Source: a virus
Virus record (IMG/VR): IMGVR_UViG_3300025312_000160
Span: 1 to 26,735 of that record
Length of the DNA stretch: 26,735 nucleotides
Reading direction: 5' to 3' (one strand)
The notes below the pieces were generated by a model. The model was not told the origin of the DNA. It worked only from the letters and a program-made list of their open reading frames with translations, and made no database searches. A program made the position numbers and the translations under genes. Shown here one piece after another: positions 6,283 through 12,124 of the stretch; position 1 is the stretch's first letter, and every line of letters begins with the position of its first letter.

Positions 6283-6408
6283 GTAAGTTCGGAACGGTGC
6301 TAAACAATCTACCACATACAACCCCGCGTCCCTTTCAGCCCTTTCTTTGCCAGCTTCGGCTTGCATCGTTCGGACTTACTCTGATTGGGCGCGGGATTTT
6401 TATTTTTC
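6283..6408 (+). ncRNA. Pseudoknot RNA element, copy B (leader of the replication gene)
   Basis: P1 pairs GTAAGT and GAACG (6283-6296) with CGTTC and ACTTAC (6367-6379). P2 pairs CCCGCGTCC (6323-6331) with GGGCGCGGG (6387-6395), crossing P1. A UUCG-capped hairpin (6349-6364) lies directly before the 3' strand of P1. The element ends ATTTTTATTTTTC, five bases from the ATG of the replication gene, and no SD site is visible. Topology and order match copy A at 3875-4032. The central P2 pair is A-U in A and G-C in B, and P1 has unrelated sequence but is still complementary. It could be an attenuator or translational regulator, or a stand-alone RNA of about 125 bases ending in a terminator. Confidence 0.6.
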
Positions 6409-6412
6409 TGCC

Positions 6413-7225
6413 ATGAAATGGCTCAAAATGGATTGCGACGCACAAGAAAACCTTGATATGAGAAAACTTGTTGACGCGTGGGGATGGGAATGGTATGGTC
6501 GGTATTGGGCTATTCTTGGCAAGGTTGGCATGTTGGTAACGGAGAGTCGTCAGACGTTCGCGCTACAAACGAACAACGGTGATCCATTCCCCGTCCGACT
6601 ATTGTCAAACGATCTCGGCACGACCGTTGAACGAATGACGGACTTTCTTTCCTACCTGGCAGATAATCGTTTAATCGACAAACGAGCATGGAGTGAAAAA
6701 GCCCTTATTTATGTGCCTAAATTGAAGGATAGGGCAGACGAATATACGAAGAAACTCCTGACAAAGTCCCGACAAACTCCGGAGCAAGAAGAAGAAGAAG
6801 AAGTAGATAAGAAAAAGAAAGAGAATACTAAAGATAAGATAAGAGGACATCCCACAAAACTATCAAACCCGAATCTTGATGAGGTTAAAACGCTTTGGAT
6901 TGAGAGAGAGTATGTCCGTCCCGAGGTCGAGGCTGAAAAGTTCTTTAATTACTACGAAGCGAATGGTTGGCGTGTCGGGAAAAATCCGATGAAAAATTGG
7001 AAGGCCGCTGCCGCCGGATGGAATACCAGAGCAAAGGAATATGGAAATGAAAGAACTAGCCAGAGTCCTAAAGCAAACAGTGTCGTTGAGCGTGCCACCT
7101 TCCGACATGGGCCGGAGGACGAGCAACGCTTTAAGAATCTTGGCGAGTCAATCAGAGGGATTCGCGATAGGGAAGACAACGACAGTAAGCGGGTTGGACC
7201 TGATACCGTCACCCCAAGTAAGTGA
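6413..7225 (+). CDS. Phage replication protein, replisome-organiser/DUF4373-like N-terminus
   Basis: I start at the ATG encoding MKWLKMDCDAQENLDMRKLV, because this is where the family's characteristic opening begins. The reading frame continues upstream only through the RNA leader. The 270-residue product has an N-terminal winged-helix-like domain (WYGRYWAILGKVGMLV, LSNDLGTTVERMTDFLSYLADNRLI), a very acidic then basic linker (QEEEEEVDKKKKENTKDK) and a C-terminal block (EVEAEKFFNYYEANGWRVGKNPMKNWKAAAAGW). The last is a conserved helicase/primase-loader-type module in phage replication proteins. Such proteins bind the phage origin or help load the replicative helicase. Start-site translation appears to depend on the leader, since no SD is seen. 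Its last 180 bases are overlapped by the next gene in another frame. Confidence 0.8.
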   Translation: MKWLKMDCDAQENLDMRKLVDAWGWEWYGRYWAILGKVGMLVTESRQTFALQTNNGDPFPVRLLSNDLGTTVERMTDFLSYLADNRLIDKRAWSEKALIYVPKLKDRADEYTKKLLTKSRQTPEQEEEEEVDKKKKENTKDKIRGHPTKLSNPNLDEVKTLWIEREYVRPEVEAEKFFNYYEANGWRVGKNPMKNWKAAAAGWNTRAKEYGNERTSQSPKANSVVERATFRHGPEDEQRFKNLGESIRGIRDREDNDSKRVGPDTVTPSK

Positions 7226-7598
7226 GCAGAGTATTTTGAAAGCAGCAGCGTTCACTGAGCAGAACTTTGGTGTGAAGTATGCACCGGAAAAGTGGATAAT
7301 GCTTTCTCAGATGATGGTCTCGGAAGGTTGGAGTGAGGAAAGATTCAAAAGAACGTATGAGCATTTTCTTACGACTCAGAAATATCCAAATTGGACGGTT
7401 GCGGATTGGTTCTCGTTCGATATCGAAGTGCATCCTTACGCCTGGTATTTGGAGCAAATTCACGTCAACGGTGCGTCCGTAAATGCTTCGATTGAATGTT
7501 ATAAGTTGCCCGATGAAAAAATATGTTTTCGATACGTTGACGGTCAAACACTTCCCTTCCCCCGCAAGATGGTCAGAGACAAGGAATGGGTAGGATAG
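7047..7598 (+). CDS. Unrecognised protein, possibly replication-associated, overlapping the replication gene
   Basis: I prefer the ATG at 7047, since AAAGGA lies 7 bases upstream (an ATG at 7041 is too close to it). The 183-residue product shares 179 bases with the replication gene in a different frame, an unusually long overlap. If the N-terminus is not real, translation could begin at a later internal codon such as the ATG at 7107. The middle (ILKAAAFTEQNFGVKYAPEKWIMLSQMM, WSEERFKRTYEHFLTTQKYPNWTVADWF) looks like a well-ordered helical domain. No catalytic motif stands out. Position between the replication protein and small zinc proteins suggests a replication accessory role, but I do not recognise it. 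Confidence 0.65.
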   Translation: MKELARVLKQTVSLSVPPSDMGRRTSNALRILASQSEGFAIGKTTTVSGLDLIPSPQVSEQSILKAAAFTEQNFGVKYAPEKWIMLSQMMVSEGWSEERFKRTYEHFLTTQKYPNWTVADWFSFDIEVHPYAWYLEQIHVNGASVNASIECYKLPDEKICFRYVDGQTLPFPRKMVRDKEWVG

Positions 7599-7625
7599 TC
7601 CAAAGTGCAATCCGTAGGAGTCAGA

Positions 7626-7898
7626 ATGGTTCATCCAACTTGCAGAGATTGCGGGAAGAAACTCCACGCGACGAAACCCGGGATCAAAGACCGATGCACT
7701 ACATGCGGCAACATTCACGCGCACAAGAGGGACATAGCGCGACTGAGAAAGAAACGGGGGAAGACACACGTCTCGGACGGGACAATAGGTTACGCGAGAT
7801 ATTTCTACGAGTATAACATTGGCCCTTGGAATGGTGATGAAGAACGCACACTACCGGCGTACCAGTTGGGCGGACACAAAAGGAGAGGAATGGAGTAG
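7626..7898 (+). CDS. Small zinc-ribbon protein
   Basis: The ATG at 7626 has an AGGAG site 5 bases upstream, better than the in-frame GTG at 7605. The 90-residue product begins MVHPTCRDCGKKLHA and has a second pair in DRCTTCGNIHAHKR, giving a CxxC-(13)-CxxC zinc-ribbon. A basic stretch (RDIARLRKKRGK) follows and may contact nucleic acid. The C-terminal half (GYARYFYEYNIGPWNGDEE) is unrecognised. It lies 27 bases after the preceding gene, in the same transcript. Its stop overlaps a GTG (TAGTG) that opens the next small frame. Confidence 0.7.
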   Translation: MVHPTCRDCGKKLHATKPGIKDRCTTCGNIHAHKRDIARLRKKRGKTHVSDGTIGYARYFYEYNIGPWNGDEERTLPAYQLGGHKRRGME

Positions 7899-8035
7899 TG
7901 GCAGGACAGCCACACGATCCGGAGATATATCCACCAGTCCGCAAGGCAATGGAGGGCAACGAAGGATATCCCTTGGTCACATCTTGCTCCCCTTCATTAC
8001 GCTCTGGCTCTGGATTCAGGAAGTCGCGGACATGA
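7898..8035 (+). CDS. Possible small protein, 45 residues
   Basis: A GTG overlapping the previous stop (TAGTG) opens a 45-codon frame (MAGQPHDPEIYPPVRKAMEG at the start). A GGAATGGAG sequence is close upstream. The coupled start supports it, but composition in the second half (SCSPSLRSGSGFRKSRT) is not protein-like. A competing frame from 7819 to 8055 encodes a hydrophobic segment (LGHILLPFITLWLWIQEV), so either or neither could be real. I list it because the stretch 7899-8080 would otherwise be unexplained. Confidence 0.35.
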   Translation: MAGQPHDPEIYPPVRKAMEGNEGYPLVTSCSPSLRSGSGFRKSRT

Positions 8036-8080
8036 GGGATGGGGAGGACTCTTGAGAAACGTAGTTCTGAGAGGAAAAAT

Positions 8081-8368
8081 ATGAACCGCCGAAACTTTTT
8101 GGAGAGTTTAGGTGCATTTTCCGTTCTTCTTTCGGTTGGCGTTAACCCCCACATATATGAGGCTGAGTTTTTATTTTTCAAAGATGATGACTATGAAAGC
8201 TTCACTTGTATTGCAATAAGAATTGGTGAGTGGAGAAAAATGGTAGTATTTAACGGAACGGTAAAAGATAGAGTGGCGGCCTTTCGTCTAGGGAAAAAAC
8301 TATTAGCCGAATCTGCTGCTGTGCAATTTAATTGCAAGCCGGAGCAAATACATTTCAAAAAACGGTGA
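8081..8368 (+). CDS. Small protein with twin-arginine-like signal sequence
   Basis: The ATG has GAGAGGAAA upstream at good spacing. The 95-residue product starts MNRRNFLESLGAFSVLLSVG, matching the RRxFL pattern plus short hydrophobic stretch of twin-arginine signal peptides. This suggests export of a folded protein by the host Tat system. The mature part (IYEAEFLFFKDDDYESFTCIAIRIGEWRKMVVF, then RVAAFRLGKKLLAESAAVQFNCKPEQIHF) resembles a small alpha/beta fold, but I cannot assign a function. A Tat signal on a phage early-region protein would be unusual. The RR could also be an incidental feature of a membrane-anchored protein. Confidence 0.65.
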   Translation: MNRRNFLESLGAFSVLLSVGVNPHIYEAEFLFFKDDDYESFTCIAIRIGEWRKMVVFNGTVKDRVAAFRLGKKLLAESAAVQFNCKPEQIHFKKR

Positions 8369-8470
8369 TGATCTCAACGCAAGGCACTTAGCACATCCAC
8401 AGAAGGAGAAAGAAATCAAGTCAGAGTTGCGCTCCATTAAGCGCAGACTTCCAAATCGTAAGAGGAAACC

Positions 8471-8632
8471 ATGAACTTCCTTCGTCAATTACTTTTGGAC
8501 TTCCGATTCGGAATATACCGAGACAATGTAAGCAACAGGTATTGCGACGGATGTGGGAACTTTGCATCAATAGCATATTGGTATGGAGGGAAGCCATTGT
8601 GCAGAACATGCGCACGGGTGGAGTTGACGTGA
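8471..8632 (+). CDS. Small zinc-finger protein
   Basis: A 53-residue product with AAGAGGAAACC before the ATG. It reads MNFLRQLLLDFRFGIY and then has two Cys pairs, CDGCGN and CRTC, separated by about 19 residues (FASIAYWYGGKPL), a clear small treble-clef or ribbon-like zinc site. Its stop overlaps the GTG start of the following gene (GTGA). The preceding 100 bases (8369-8470) hold only an unstarted basic frame, and I see nothing firm there. The function is unknown, and it is one of several mini zinc proteins in this transcript. Confidence 0.7.
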   Translation: MNFLRQLLLDFRFGIYRDNVSNRYCDGCGNFASIAYWYGGKPLCRTCARVELT

Positions 8633-9180
8633 CTGAACGCCCGATACTTTTCTCCGGCCCAATGGTAAGGGCAATTTTAGACGGGAGCAAAACGCAGACG
8701 CGGCGCGTGGTGAAACCGCAACCAATCCCGTCAGCATCGTTGCACTTTGACGTTATCGCCGATCATATTTATGCCAACGGTATCGTTGCCGACTGTAAAG
8801 ATTTTCCCATCCCGATACGATTTTACATTGGCGACCGTCTTTGGGTGCGGGAAACATTCAGCGATCGGGGCGACAACAATGCAGCGTATCGGGCAACGGG
8901 TGACGTGCGATGTGAGGATGAATATGTGAAGTTGCAAGATATGGGAGTGGTCTGGAAGCCCTCGATCTTCATGCCGCGATGGGCCTCAAGGATTACGTTG
9001 GAGATTACCGACGTTCGCGTTGACAAATTGGTGACTATTAACCATGTTGATGCTACAAAGGAGGGATTTGATTCCCTGGAAGACTTTAAGTCCGCATGGA
9101 ATAAACTCCACCAACGAAAGGAAGGATTTTTATGGCAAAGCAATCCTTGGGTATGGGTCTTGGAGTTCCGAAAGGTGTAG
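8629..9180 (+). CDS. ASCH-domain-like phage protein
   Basis: The GTG at 8629 overlaps the previous stop and has GGAG 5 bases upstream. The product of 183 residues begins MTERPILFSGPMVRAILDG. This, with the following SKTQTRRVVKPQP, is the hallmark opening of phage ASCH-like proteins. Further family blocks are YIGDRLWVRETFSD, AAYRATGDV, WKPSIFMPRWASRITLEITDVRV, and the final SNPWVWVLEFRKV. ASCH folds are related to PUA domains and are thought to bind RNA or modified nucleic acid. The exact substrate in phages is not established. The last 49 bases overlap the next gene. Confidence 0.88.
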   Translation: MTERPILFSGPMVRAILDGSKTQTRRVVKPQPIPSASLHFDVIADHIYANGIVADCKDFPIPIRFYIGDRLWVRETFSDRGDNNAAYRATGDVRCEDEYVKLQDMGVVWKPSIFMPRWASRITLEITDVRVDKLVTINHVDATKEGFDSLEDFKSAWNKLHQRKEGFLWQSNPWVWVLEFRKV

Positions 9181-9377
9181 TTCTAAAGTGCATACCTGGT
9201 ATAACGGAGAGATATGCGGCTGGGTCAGACAAGTTGAACGATGTAGCGGTGAGAATAATAAGAGCATCTATTCCGCTTGGTCTTTGGGATTCTGGTAATG
9301 CAGCTAAAGTGTTTGGAGTAACTAAGTCTACAATTATGCAGATTGCGAGCGGAAGAAATTGGAAGCACATAAAATGA
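9132..9377 (+). CDS. Helix-turn-helix DNA-binding protein
   Basis: An 81-residue product whose ATG lies within the end of the ASCH gene, preceded by GGAAGG at 5-6 bases. The C-terminal two thirds (VAVRIIRASIPLGLWDSGNAAKVFGVTKSTIMQIASGRNWKHI) is a compact helix-turn-helix. The second and third helices are AAKVFGVTKSTIMQIASG, ending with the NWKHI motif seen in phage HTH domains often attached to HNH endonucleases. Here it stands alone without a nuclease. It probably binds DNA, perhaps as a local regulator. The N-terminal 25 residues carry no clear motif. Confidence 0.7.
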   Translation: MAKQSLGMGLGVPKGVVLKCIPGITERYAAGSDKLNDVAVRIIRASIPLGLWDSGNAAKVFGVTKSTIMQIASGRNWKHIK

Positions 9378-9541
9378 TCCCCCTTTCCTCGCTCTGGCAG
9401 GTGACACTTTCGATGTGCGCAGGGATAGTATTCTGCGGGACGATAATGGGTCAAAGTGTTTGGACGGTGCTGATATTGATATTGATGATCTCAGCCCCGA
9501 CAGTGATTGTAGCAATGAATAAGGAGAATGAAAATGACTAG
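9374..9541 (+). CDS. Small membrane protein (two hydrophobic segments)
   Basis: The ATG overlaps the previous stop (ATGA). An in-frame TTG at 9359 is possible but less likely. The 55-residue product contains two hydrophobic stretches (WQVTLSMCAGIVFCGTIM and VWTVLILILMISAPTVIVAM) joined by a short polar turn, and a charged C-terminus (NKENEND). This is a helical hairpin in the inner membrane. I do not recognise it. Class II holins share this topology, but a second holin so far from the lysis genes would need evidence. Confidence 0.6.
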   Translation: MIPLSSLWQVTLSMCAGIVFCGTIMGQSVWTVLILILMISAPTVIVAMNKENEND

Positions 9542-9656
9542 AACCCCCGCAGAGTTAGAGCGTGTCGGAGGTGGGGAAGTCGTCGCAACTGATGGAGGTG
9601 GTTGGATCAAGAGAATCCGCATACGTCGATACGTTCCCTTAAAGGCCACCCCATGA
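9534..9656 (+). CDS. Small hypothetical protein, 40 residues
   Basis: A strong AAGGAG precedes the ATG by 8 bases. The 40-residue product is MTRTPAELERVGGGEVVATD followed by a glycine and basic stretch (GGGWIKRIRIRRYV). The ATG overlaps the end of the previous gene and its stop overlaps the next ATG (ATGA), so the unit is embedded in the operon. There is no recognisable domain. Basic charge and small size could fit a DNA- or protein-binding peptide, but this is speculative. Confidence 0.55.
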   Translation: MTRTPAELERVGGGEVVATDGGGWIKRIRIRRYVPLKATP

Positions 9657-9976
9657 CCAAGCAAGAGCATAAGCATAGGTTAGACATCGACCCAAAAGTT
9701 ATGAAAGCTATGTATCGTGCAGGGAAAAAATTGGCACGTGAAATTGGTTCGCAGAAATGTAACCATGCTTGGTATTTGGCAATCGCAAGCACAATTGGTA
9801 GCGGGAAAACTGTGATTGCTCGTTGTGACGCTTGTCCTGCGATTCTAAACGAAGTGCAAGTCAGCCGCATCCTCAACCGCAAGCATCCCAAGTATCTAAA
9901 AGTTGGGACCGTAGAAACGGTGGGTGATGATGATGCGTTAGACAGGCATCTTGAACTCTACCGCAAATCCAAATGA
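9653..9976 (+). CDS. Small putative zinc-binding protein
   Basis: The ATG at 9653 overlaps the previous stop. The 107-residue product has a basic helical start (MTKQEHKHRLDIDPKVMKAMYRAGKKL) and then KCNHAWYLAIAS, followed by ARCDACPAILNEVQVSRIL. The C-x-HAW and CxxC elements are typical of a phage protein type with a compact zinc site. A GSGKT sequence lies between them. It looks like a P-loop but lacks the rest of an ATPase and is probably a turn between the metal-binding elements. The function is unknown. Confidence 0.62.
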   Translation: MTKQEHKHRLDIDPKVMKAMYRAGKKLAREIGSQKCNHAWYLAIASTIGSGKTVIARCDACPAILNEVQVSRILNRKHPKYLKVGTVETVGDDDALDRHLELYRKSK

Positions 9977-9995
9977 CCACTCACAGGAGGTTCAC

Positions 9996-10337
9996 ATGAA
10001 AGCAATTCAAAAGTTCGCCGTAGTCAACAGTCGCAAGATCGTATTCGTAGTTCTCGTTCTCGCAGTCTCGGTTCTGACGTATCGGGAAATCACTAGGGAT
10101 TTTCCCCCCGAGAAGTCTCAGCCACAATTCCAGAGTCTGGACATTCCCGTAGTGATTCAAATCCCTGGATATACGGTTGTCTTTTCCGCAGATTCGACGA
10201 AGCCTTCAGTGACGTTCGTAATCAGGTTCGTGAAGTCAGATGATACTTCCGCATTTCGTCAGAACGGTTGGTCAGTAGGAAGTGTTGCGGACAAGGACAG
10301 AGATATTTGGGCCGTAAGCTCGCAGGTTATCAAGTGA
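9996..10337 (+). CDS. Membrane-anchored small protein
   Basis: A strong CAGGAGG site is 6 bases from the ATG. The 113-residue product has an N-terminal anchor at about residues 14-30 (KIVFVVLVLAVSVLTY) preceded by basic residues. A soluble part of about 80 residues follows with beta-rich character (IPVVIQIPGYTVVFSADS, SVTFVIRFVKSDD, SVADKDRDIWAVSS). Topology predicts a single-span protein with most of its mass outside the cytoplasm. No family was recognised. Its stop overlaps the next start (GTGA). Confidence 0.65.
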   Translation: MKAIQKFAVVNSRKIVFVVLVLAVSVLTYREITRDFPPEKSQPQFQSLDIPVVIQIPGYTVVFSADSTKPSVTFVIRFVKSDDTSAFRQNGWSVGSVADKDRDIWAVSSQVIK

Positions 10338-10519
10338 TTTTCAAGGAAGTAGAATACGAAGGGATGAAGGAGACCCGCGAGAGGTGCGACGATATCGAGG
10401 CCGATCTATTCTTCATAACTTCTAGCATCAACGGGAATCCAGAACTTGCGGAATTTAAGAGACGAGTGGAATCTGTGCAGAAGCGAATTGTCGAACTCAG
10501 AAAATACGTGGGAGCGTGA
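10334..10519 (+). CDS. Small coiled-coil-like protein, 61 residues
   Basis: The GTG start overlaps the stop of the preceding gene (GTGA). An alternative ATG at 10364 would shorten it by 10 residues. The product is acidic-basic and mostly helical (ETRERCDDIEADLFFITSSINGNPELAEF and RRVESVQKRIVELRKYVGA), with heptad-like spacing of hydrophobic residues, suggesting a short coiled coil. No family was recognised. A weak AGG is the only SD-like sequence, consistent with coupling. Confidence 0.5.
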   Translation: MIFKEVEYEGMKETRERCDDIEADLFFITSSINGNPELAEFKRRVESVQKRIVELRKYVGA

Positions 10520-10553
10520 GTCTTCCGGTTCCATTTAATTCAGGAGTCTAATC

Positions 10554-11216
10554 ATGCAATTCTTACTCAGTAACTGGAAGTCAGTCGGGTTTGTTCTTGT
10601 CCTGTTTCTCATTGGACTTTCGATCTGGCTGTATGGAAATAGTCGGGAGTCCGAGGGCCGCGAGATTCAAAGGGTGATTGACGATGAGAAGTATCAAGCG
10701 TTGGTCGATGCCAAGACTCAGGTAGATTCTCAGTTGACGGTTGCTAGAGAAACCCTACCCCCTCTCGTCATACGCTATCGGGACCGGACGTTACCAAGTC
10801 CTGATATACGCTCACAGGTGGACTCAGCATTCAGGGAAGGAATCGCTCAGGGTCTAGATTGTCAGGAGCAACTGTATAGACTGGCTGAACCTGCTACGCT
10901 ATGGATCGACACGACGCAACTGACGAAAGACTCTCTCGAAGTCAGGACAACGGGCCGCGTGGACTATTATCCCTTGTCCAGAGATTTCTACGCGACGATT
11001 CAAGCTGCTCCGGTCATCACTCGGACTTGGCTTGTCAAGTCAGGGTTTATTATCCAAGCCCTTCCTGATATTTTGGGGGTTGAGATAACTCTGGGGAATC
11101 AGGTAAAGAATCCTTCCCCGCGATTAGGGCTTATGGTATTTCGGGAGGGCTACGGGCTAGGTCTAGACTTGCAGGCGAAGGAGAATCCGGTGGTCAAGGT
11201 GGGAGTTAGGTTCTAA
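10554..11216 (+). CDS. Membrane-anchored protein with N-terminal span, unrecognised
   Basis: A CAGGAG site lies 8 bases before the ATG. The 220-residue product has a strong transmembrane helix at about residues 10-27 (VGFVLVLFLIGLSIWLYG). A charged helical segment (REIQRVIDDEKYQALVDAKTQVDSQL) and then a beta-rich C-terminal domain follow (FIIQALPDILGVEITLGN, SPRLGLMVFREGYGLGLDLQ, ENPVVKVGVRF). The end of alternating residues suggests a small beta-barrel or beta-sheet outside the membrane. An inner-membrane spanin-like or structural role is possible, but nothing in the motifs decides it. The stop overlaps the next start (TAATG). Confidence 0.65.
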   Translation: MQFLLSNWKSVGFVLVLFLIGLSIWLYGNSRESEGREIQRVIDDEKYQALVDAKTQVDSQLTVARETLPPLVIRYRDRTLPSPDIRSQVDSAFREGIAQGLDCQEQLYRLAEPATLWIDTTQLTKDSLEVRTTGRVDYYPLSRDFYATIQAAPVITRTWLVKSGFIIQALPDILGVEITLGNQVKNPSPRLGLMVFREGYGLGLDLQAKENPVVKVGVRF

Positions 11217-11542
11217 TGGCAAGATACAATCGTGGTAAGCGCATGATTGGTTGGAGACGAAAGCGCAGAAAGTTTGTCTATTGGCAAAAGCCGATTGAAG
11301 TCTATGAGATATCGGGTTGTCATAGATGCAAAGGGCATAACTGCACGTATTCAGAATTTGTTGACCGTATGTGGTGTTTCGATTGCAAGAGAGAATACAA
11401 GCCGAGTCATTGGGGAATCTTCGAGGGACCGATACCAATCAACGTGACGCACATGCTTGGTATTTATTTCCATCGGGTCAACATCAAGACGCAAGAACTA
11501 ATCAAGGAAGATGATCCGCGATATTCTAAGGCGTGGCCATGA
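11216..11542 (+). CDS. Small zinc-binding protein
   Basis: The ATG overlaps the previous stop. The 108-residue product starts with a very basic segment (RYNRGKRMIGWRRKRRKF) and then carries CHRCKGHNC and, 13 residues on, CFDCKREY, a four-Cys zinc site. The C-terminal part (THMLGIYFHRVNIKTQEL, DDPRYSKAWP) is unrecognised. Basic residues next to a zinc site often indicate nucleic-acid binding. The stop overlaps the ATG of a mini-gene. Confidence 0.6.
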   Translation: MARYNRGKRMIGWRRKRRKFVYWQKPIEVYEISGCHRCKGHNCTYSEFVDRMWCFDCKREYKPSHWGIFEGPIPINVTHMLGIYFHRVNIKTQELIKEDDPRYSKAWP

Positions 11543-11595
11543 CCGCCCGTTCTAAGTTAGTCCATAAGGCAGACAAGGCCGCGAGGAAAGTATGA
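11539..11595 (+). CDS. 18-residue basic mini-protein
   Basis: An ATGA overlap begins an 18-codon frame (MTARSKLVHKADKAARKV) that ends in another ATGA overlap with the VRR-NUC gene. The double coupling and Lys/Arg-rich composition make translation plausible, but so short a frame can also serve only to hand ribosomes to the nuclease gene. No function is suggested. Confidence 0.35.
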   Translation: MTARSKLVHKADKAARKV

Positions 11596-11885
11596 GTCGT
11601 TACCGCGCACATAAGCCGGACGGCAATCAAGATGCCATTGTCAAATCACTCCGGCAAATCCCTGGGGTTAAGGTTCTCGTTCTTTCGCAAATTGGTAAGG
11701 GATGCCCCGATATTTTAATAGGCTACAAGGGGCGCAACTGGTTATTTGAGATCAAAGACCCGTCGCAGGACAAAAGCACACGCGTATTGACGAAGGATGA
11801 GGCCGCGTTCTTCTTCGGTTGGACAGGTCAGGCAAATGTGGTCGAAACGCTTGCAGATATTCTCAGAATATTGGGCATAAAGTAG
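11592..11885 (+). CDS. VRR-NUC (PD-(D/E)XK) nuclease
   Basis: The 97-residue product matches small phage VRR-NUC nucleases. It has an N-terminal helix (DGNQDAIVKSLRQIPGVKVLVLS), then GKGCPDILIGYKGRNWLFEIKD with the catalytic Asp of PDI and the E-x-K pair, and a C-terminal FFFGWTGQANVVETLADIL helix. This minimal domain acts as a structure-specific nuclease, for example on Holliday junctions or flaps, during recombination and replication. A GAGGAAA lies 3-4 bases before the ATG. It is the last gene of the 6413-11885 transcript. The promoter for the Y-like RNAs begins 45 bases after its stop. Confidence 0.88.
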   Translation: MSRYRAHKPDGNQDAIVKSLRQIPGVKVLVLSQIGKGCPDILIGYKGRNWLFEIKDPSQDKSTRVLTKDEAAFFFGWTGQANVVETLADILRILGIK

Positions 11886-11929
11886 CACAAAGATTCAGGG
11901 AGAAACAGGAAGAATTAAGAAGAATTAGC

Positions 11930-11958
11930 TTGACATTACAATATCTGTTTGGTAGAAT
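11930..11958 (+). promoter_or_regulatory. Strong sigma70-type promoter for the Y-like RNA/TROVE unit
   Basis: TTGACA (11930-11935), a 17-base spacer and TAGAAT (11953-11958): a perfect -35 and five of six bases in the -10. Transcription would start near 11965, about ten bases before the first RNA unit. The spacing and fit are the best of any promoter I found in the window. Confidence 0.8.
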
Positions 11959-11975
11959 ACGAATAATATGATTAT

Positions 11976-12039
11976 GGGATGGCGTAGATTACGGATACTT
12001 CTCCTAGAGAAAGAAAACCCGTAGTCGCTTGTTCCTCCC
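11976..12039 (+). ncRNA. Y-RNA-like unit 1
   Basis: The closing helix is GGGA-(bulged U)-GG (11976-11982) with CC-UCCC (12034-12039). An asymmetric internal loop has CGUA on the 5' side and GCUUGUU on the 3' side. The upper helix is GAUUACGG (11987-11994) with CCGUAGUC (12018-12025), 8 bp with one G-U, and the loop contains a small UUCUC/GAGAA hairpin. A T-rich stretch follows the closing helix. The layout (closing helix, asymmetric CGA-like/GC..UU loop, inner helix, large apical loop) recalls the Ro60-binding end of Y RNAs. No database comparison was possible. Confidence 0.7.
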
Positions 12040-12050
12040 TTTGTTTTGTT

Positions 12051-12115
12051 GCCGATGGCGTAGATTACGGATACTTCTCCTGATAAAGAAAACCCGTAGT
12101 CGCTTGTTCCTCGGC
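12051..12115 (+). ncRNA. Y-RNA-like unit 2
   Basis: Unit 2 starts 75 bases after unit 1 and shares its core almost exactly. The closing helix is different in sequence but fully paired: GCCGA-(U)-GG (12051-12058) with CC-UCGGC (12109-12115). The upper helix GAUUACGG/CCGUAGUC (12063-12070, 12094-12101) is identical to unit 1, with a 23-base A- and pyrimidine-rich apical loop. TTTAATTTT follows the closing helix. Confidence 0.7.
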
Positions 12116-12124
12116 TTTAATTTT

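Noticed and set aside
7819-8055. Alternative gene with a hydrophobic segment (LGHILLPFITLWLWIQEV).
   Set aside because: It overlaps the zinc ribbon in another frame, has no convincing start, and its first half looks like a shadow. The coupled GTG frame was listed instead, also with low confidence.
8166-8180. A further copy of the TTTTTATTTTTC end of the RNA element.
   Set aside because: The G-rich arm is absent and the stretch is inside the Tat-like gene (EFLFF), so only the T-run is shared.
8369-8470. A basic frame (HPQKEKEIKSELRSIKRRLPN).
   Set aside because: No start codon with an SD exists in that frame, so it was left out.
9653-9976. GSGKT looks like a P-loop ATPase motif.
   Set aside because: The rest of a Walker ATPase is missing, and the motif sits between CxHAW and CxxC elements of a small zinc-type protein.
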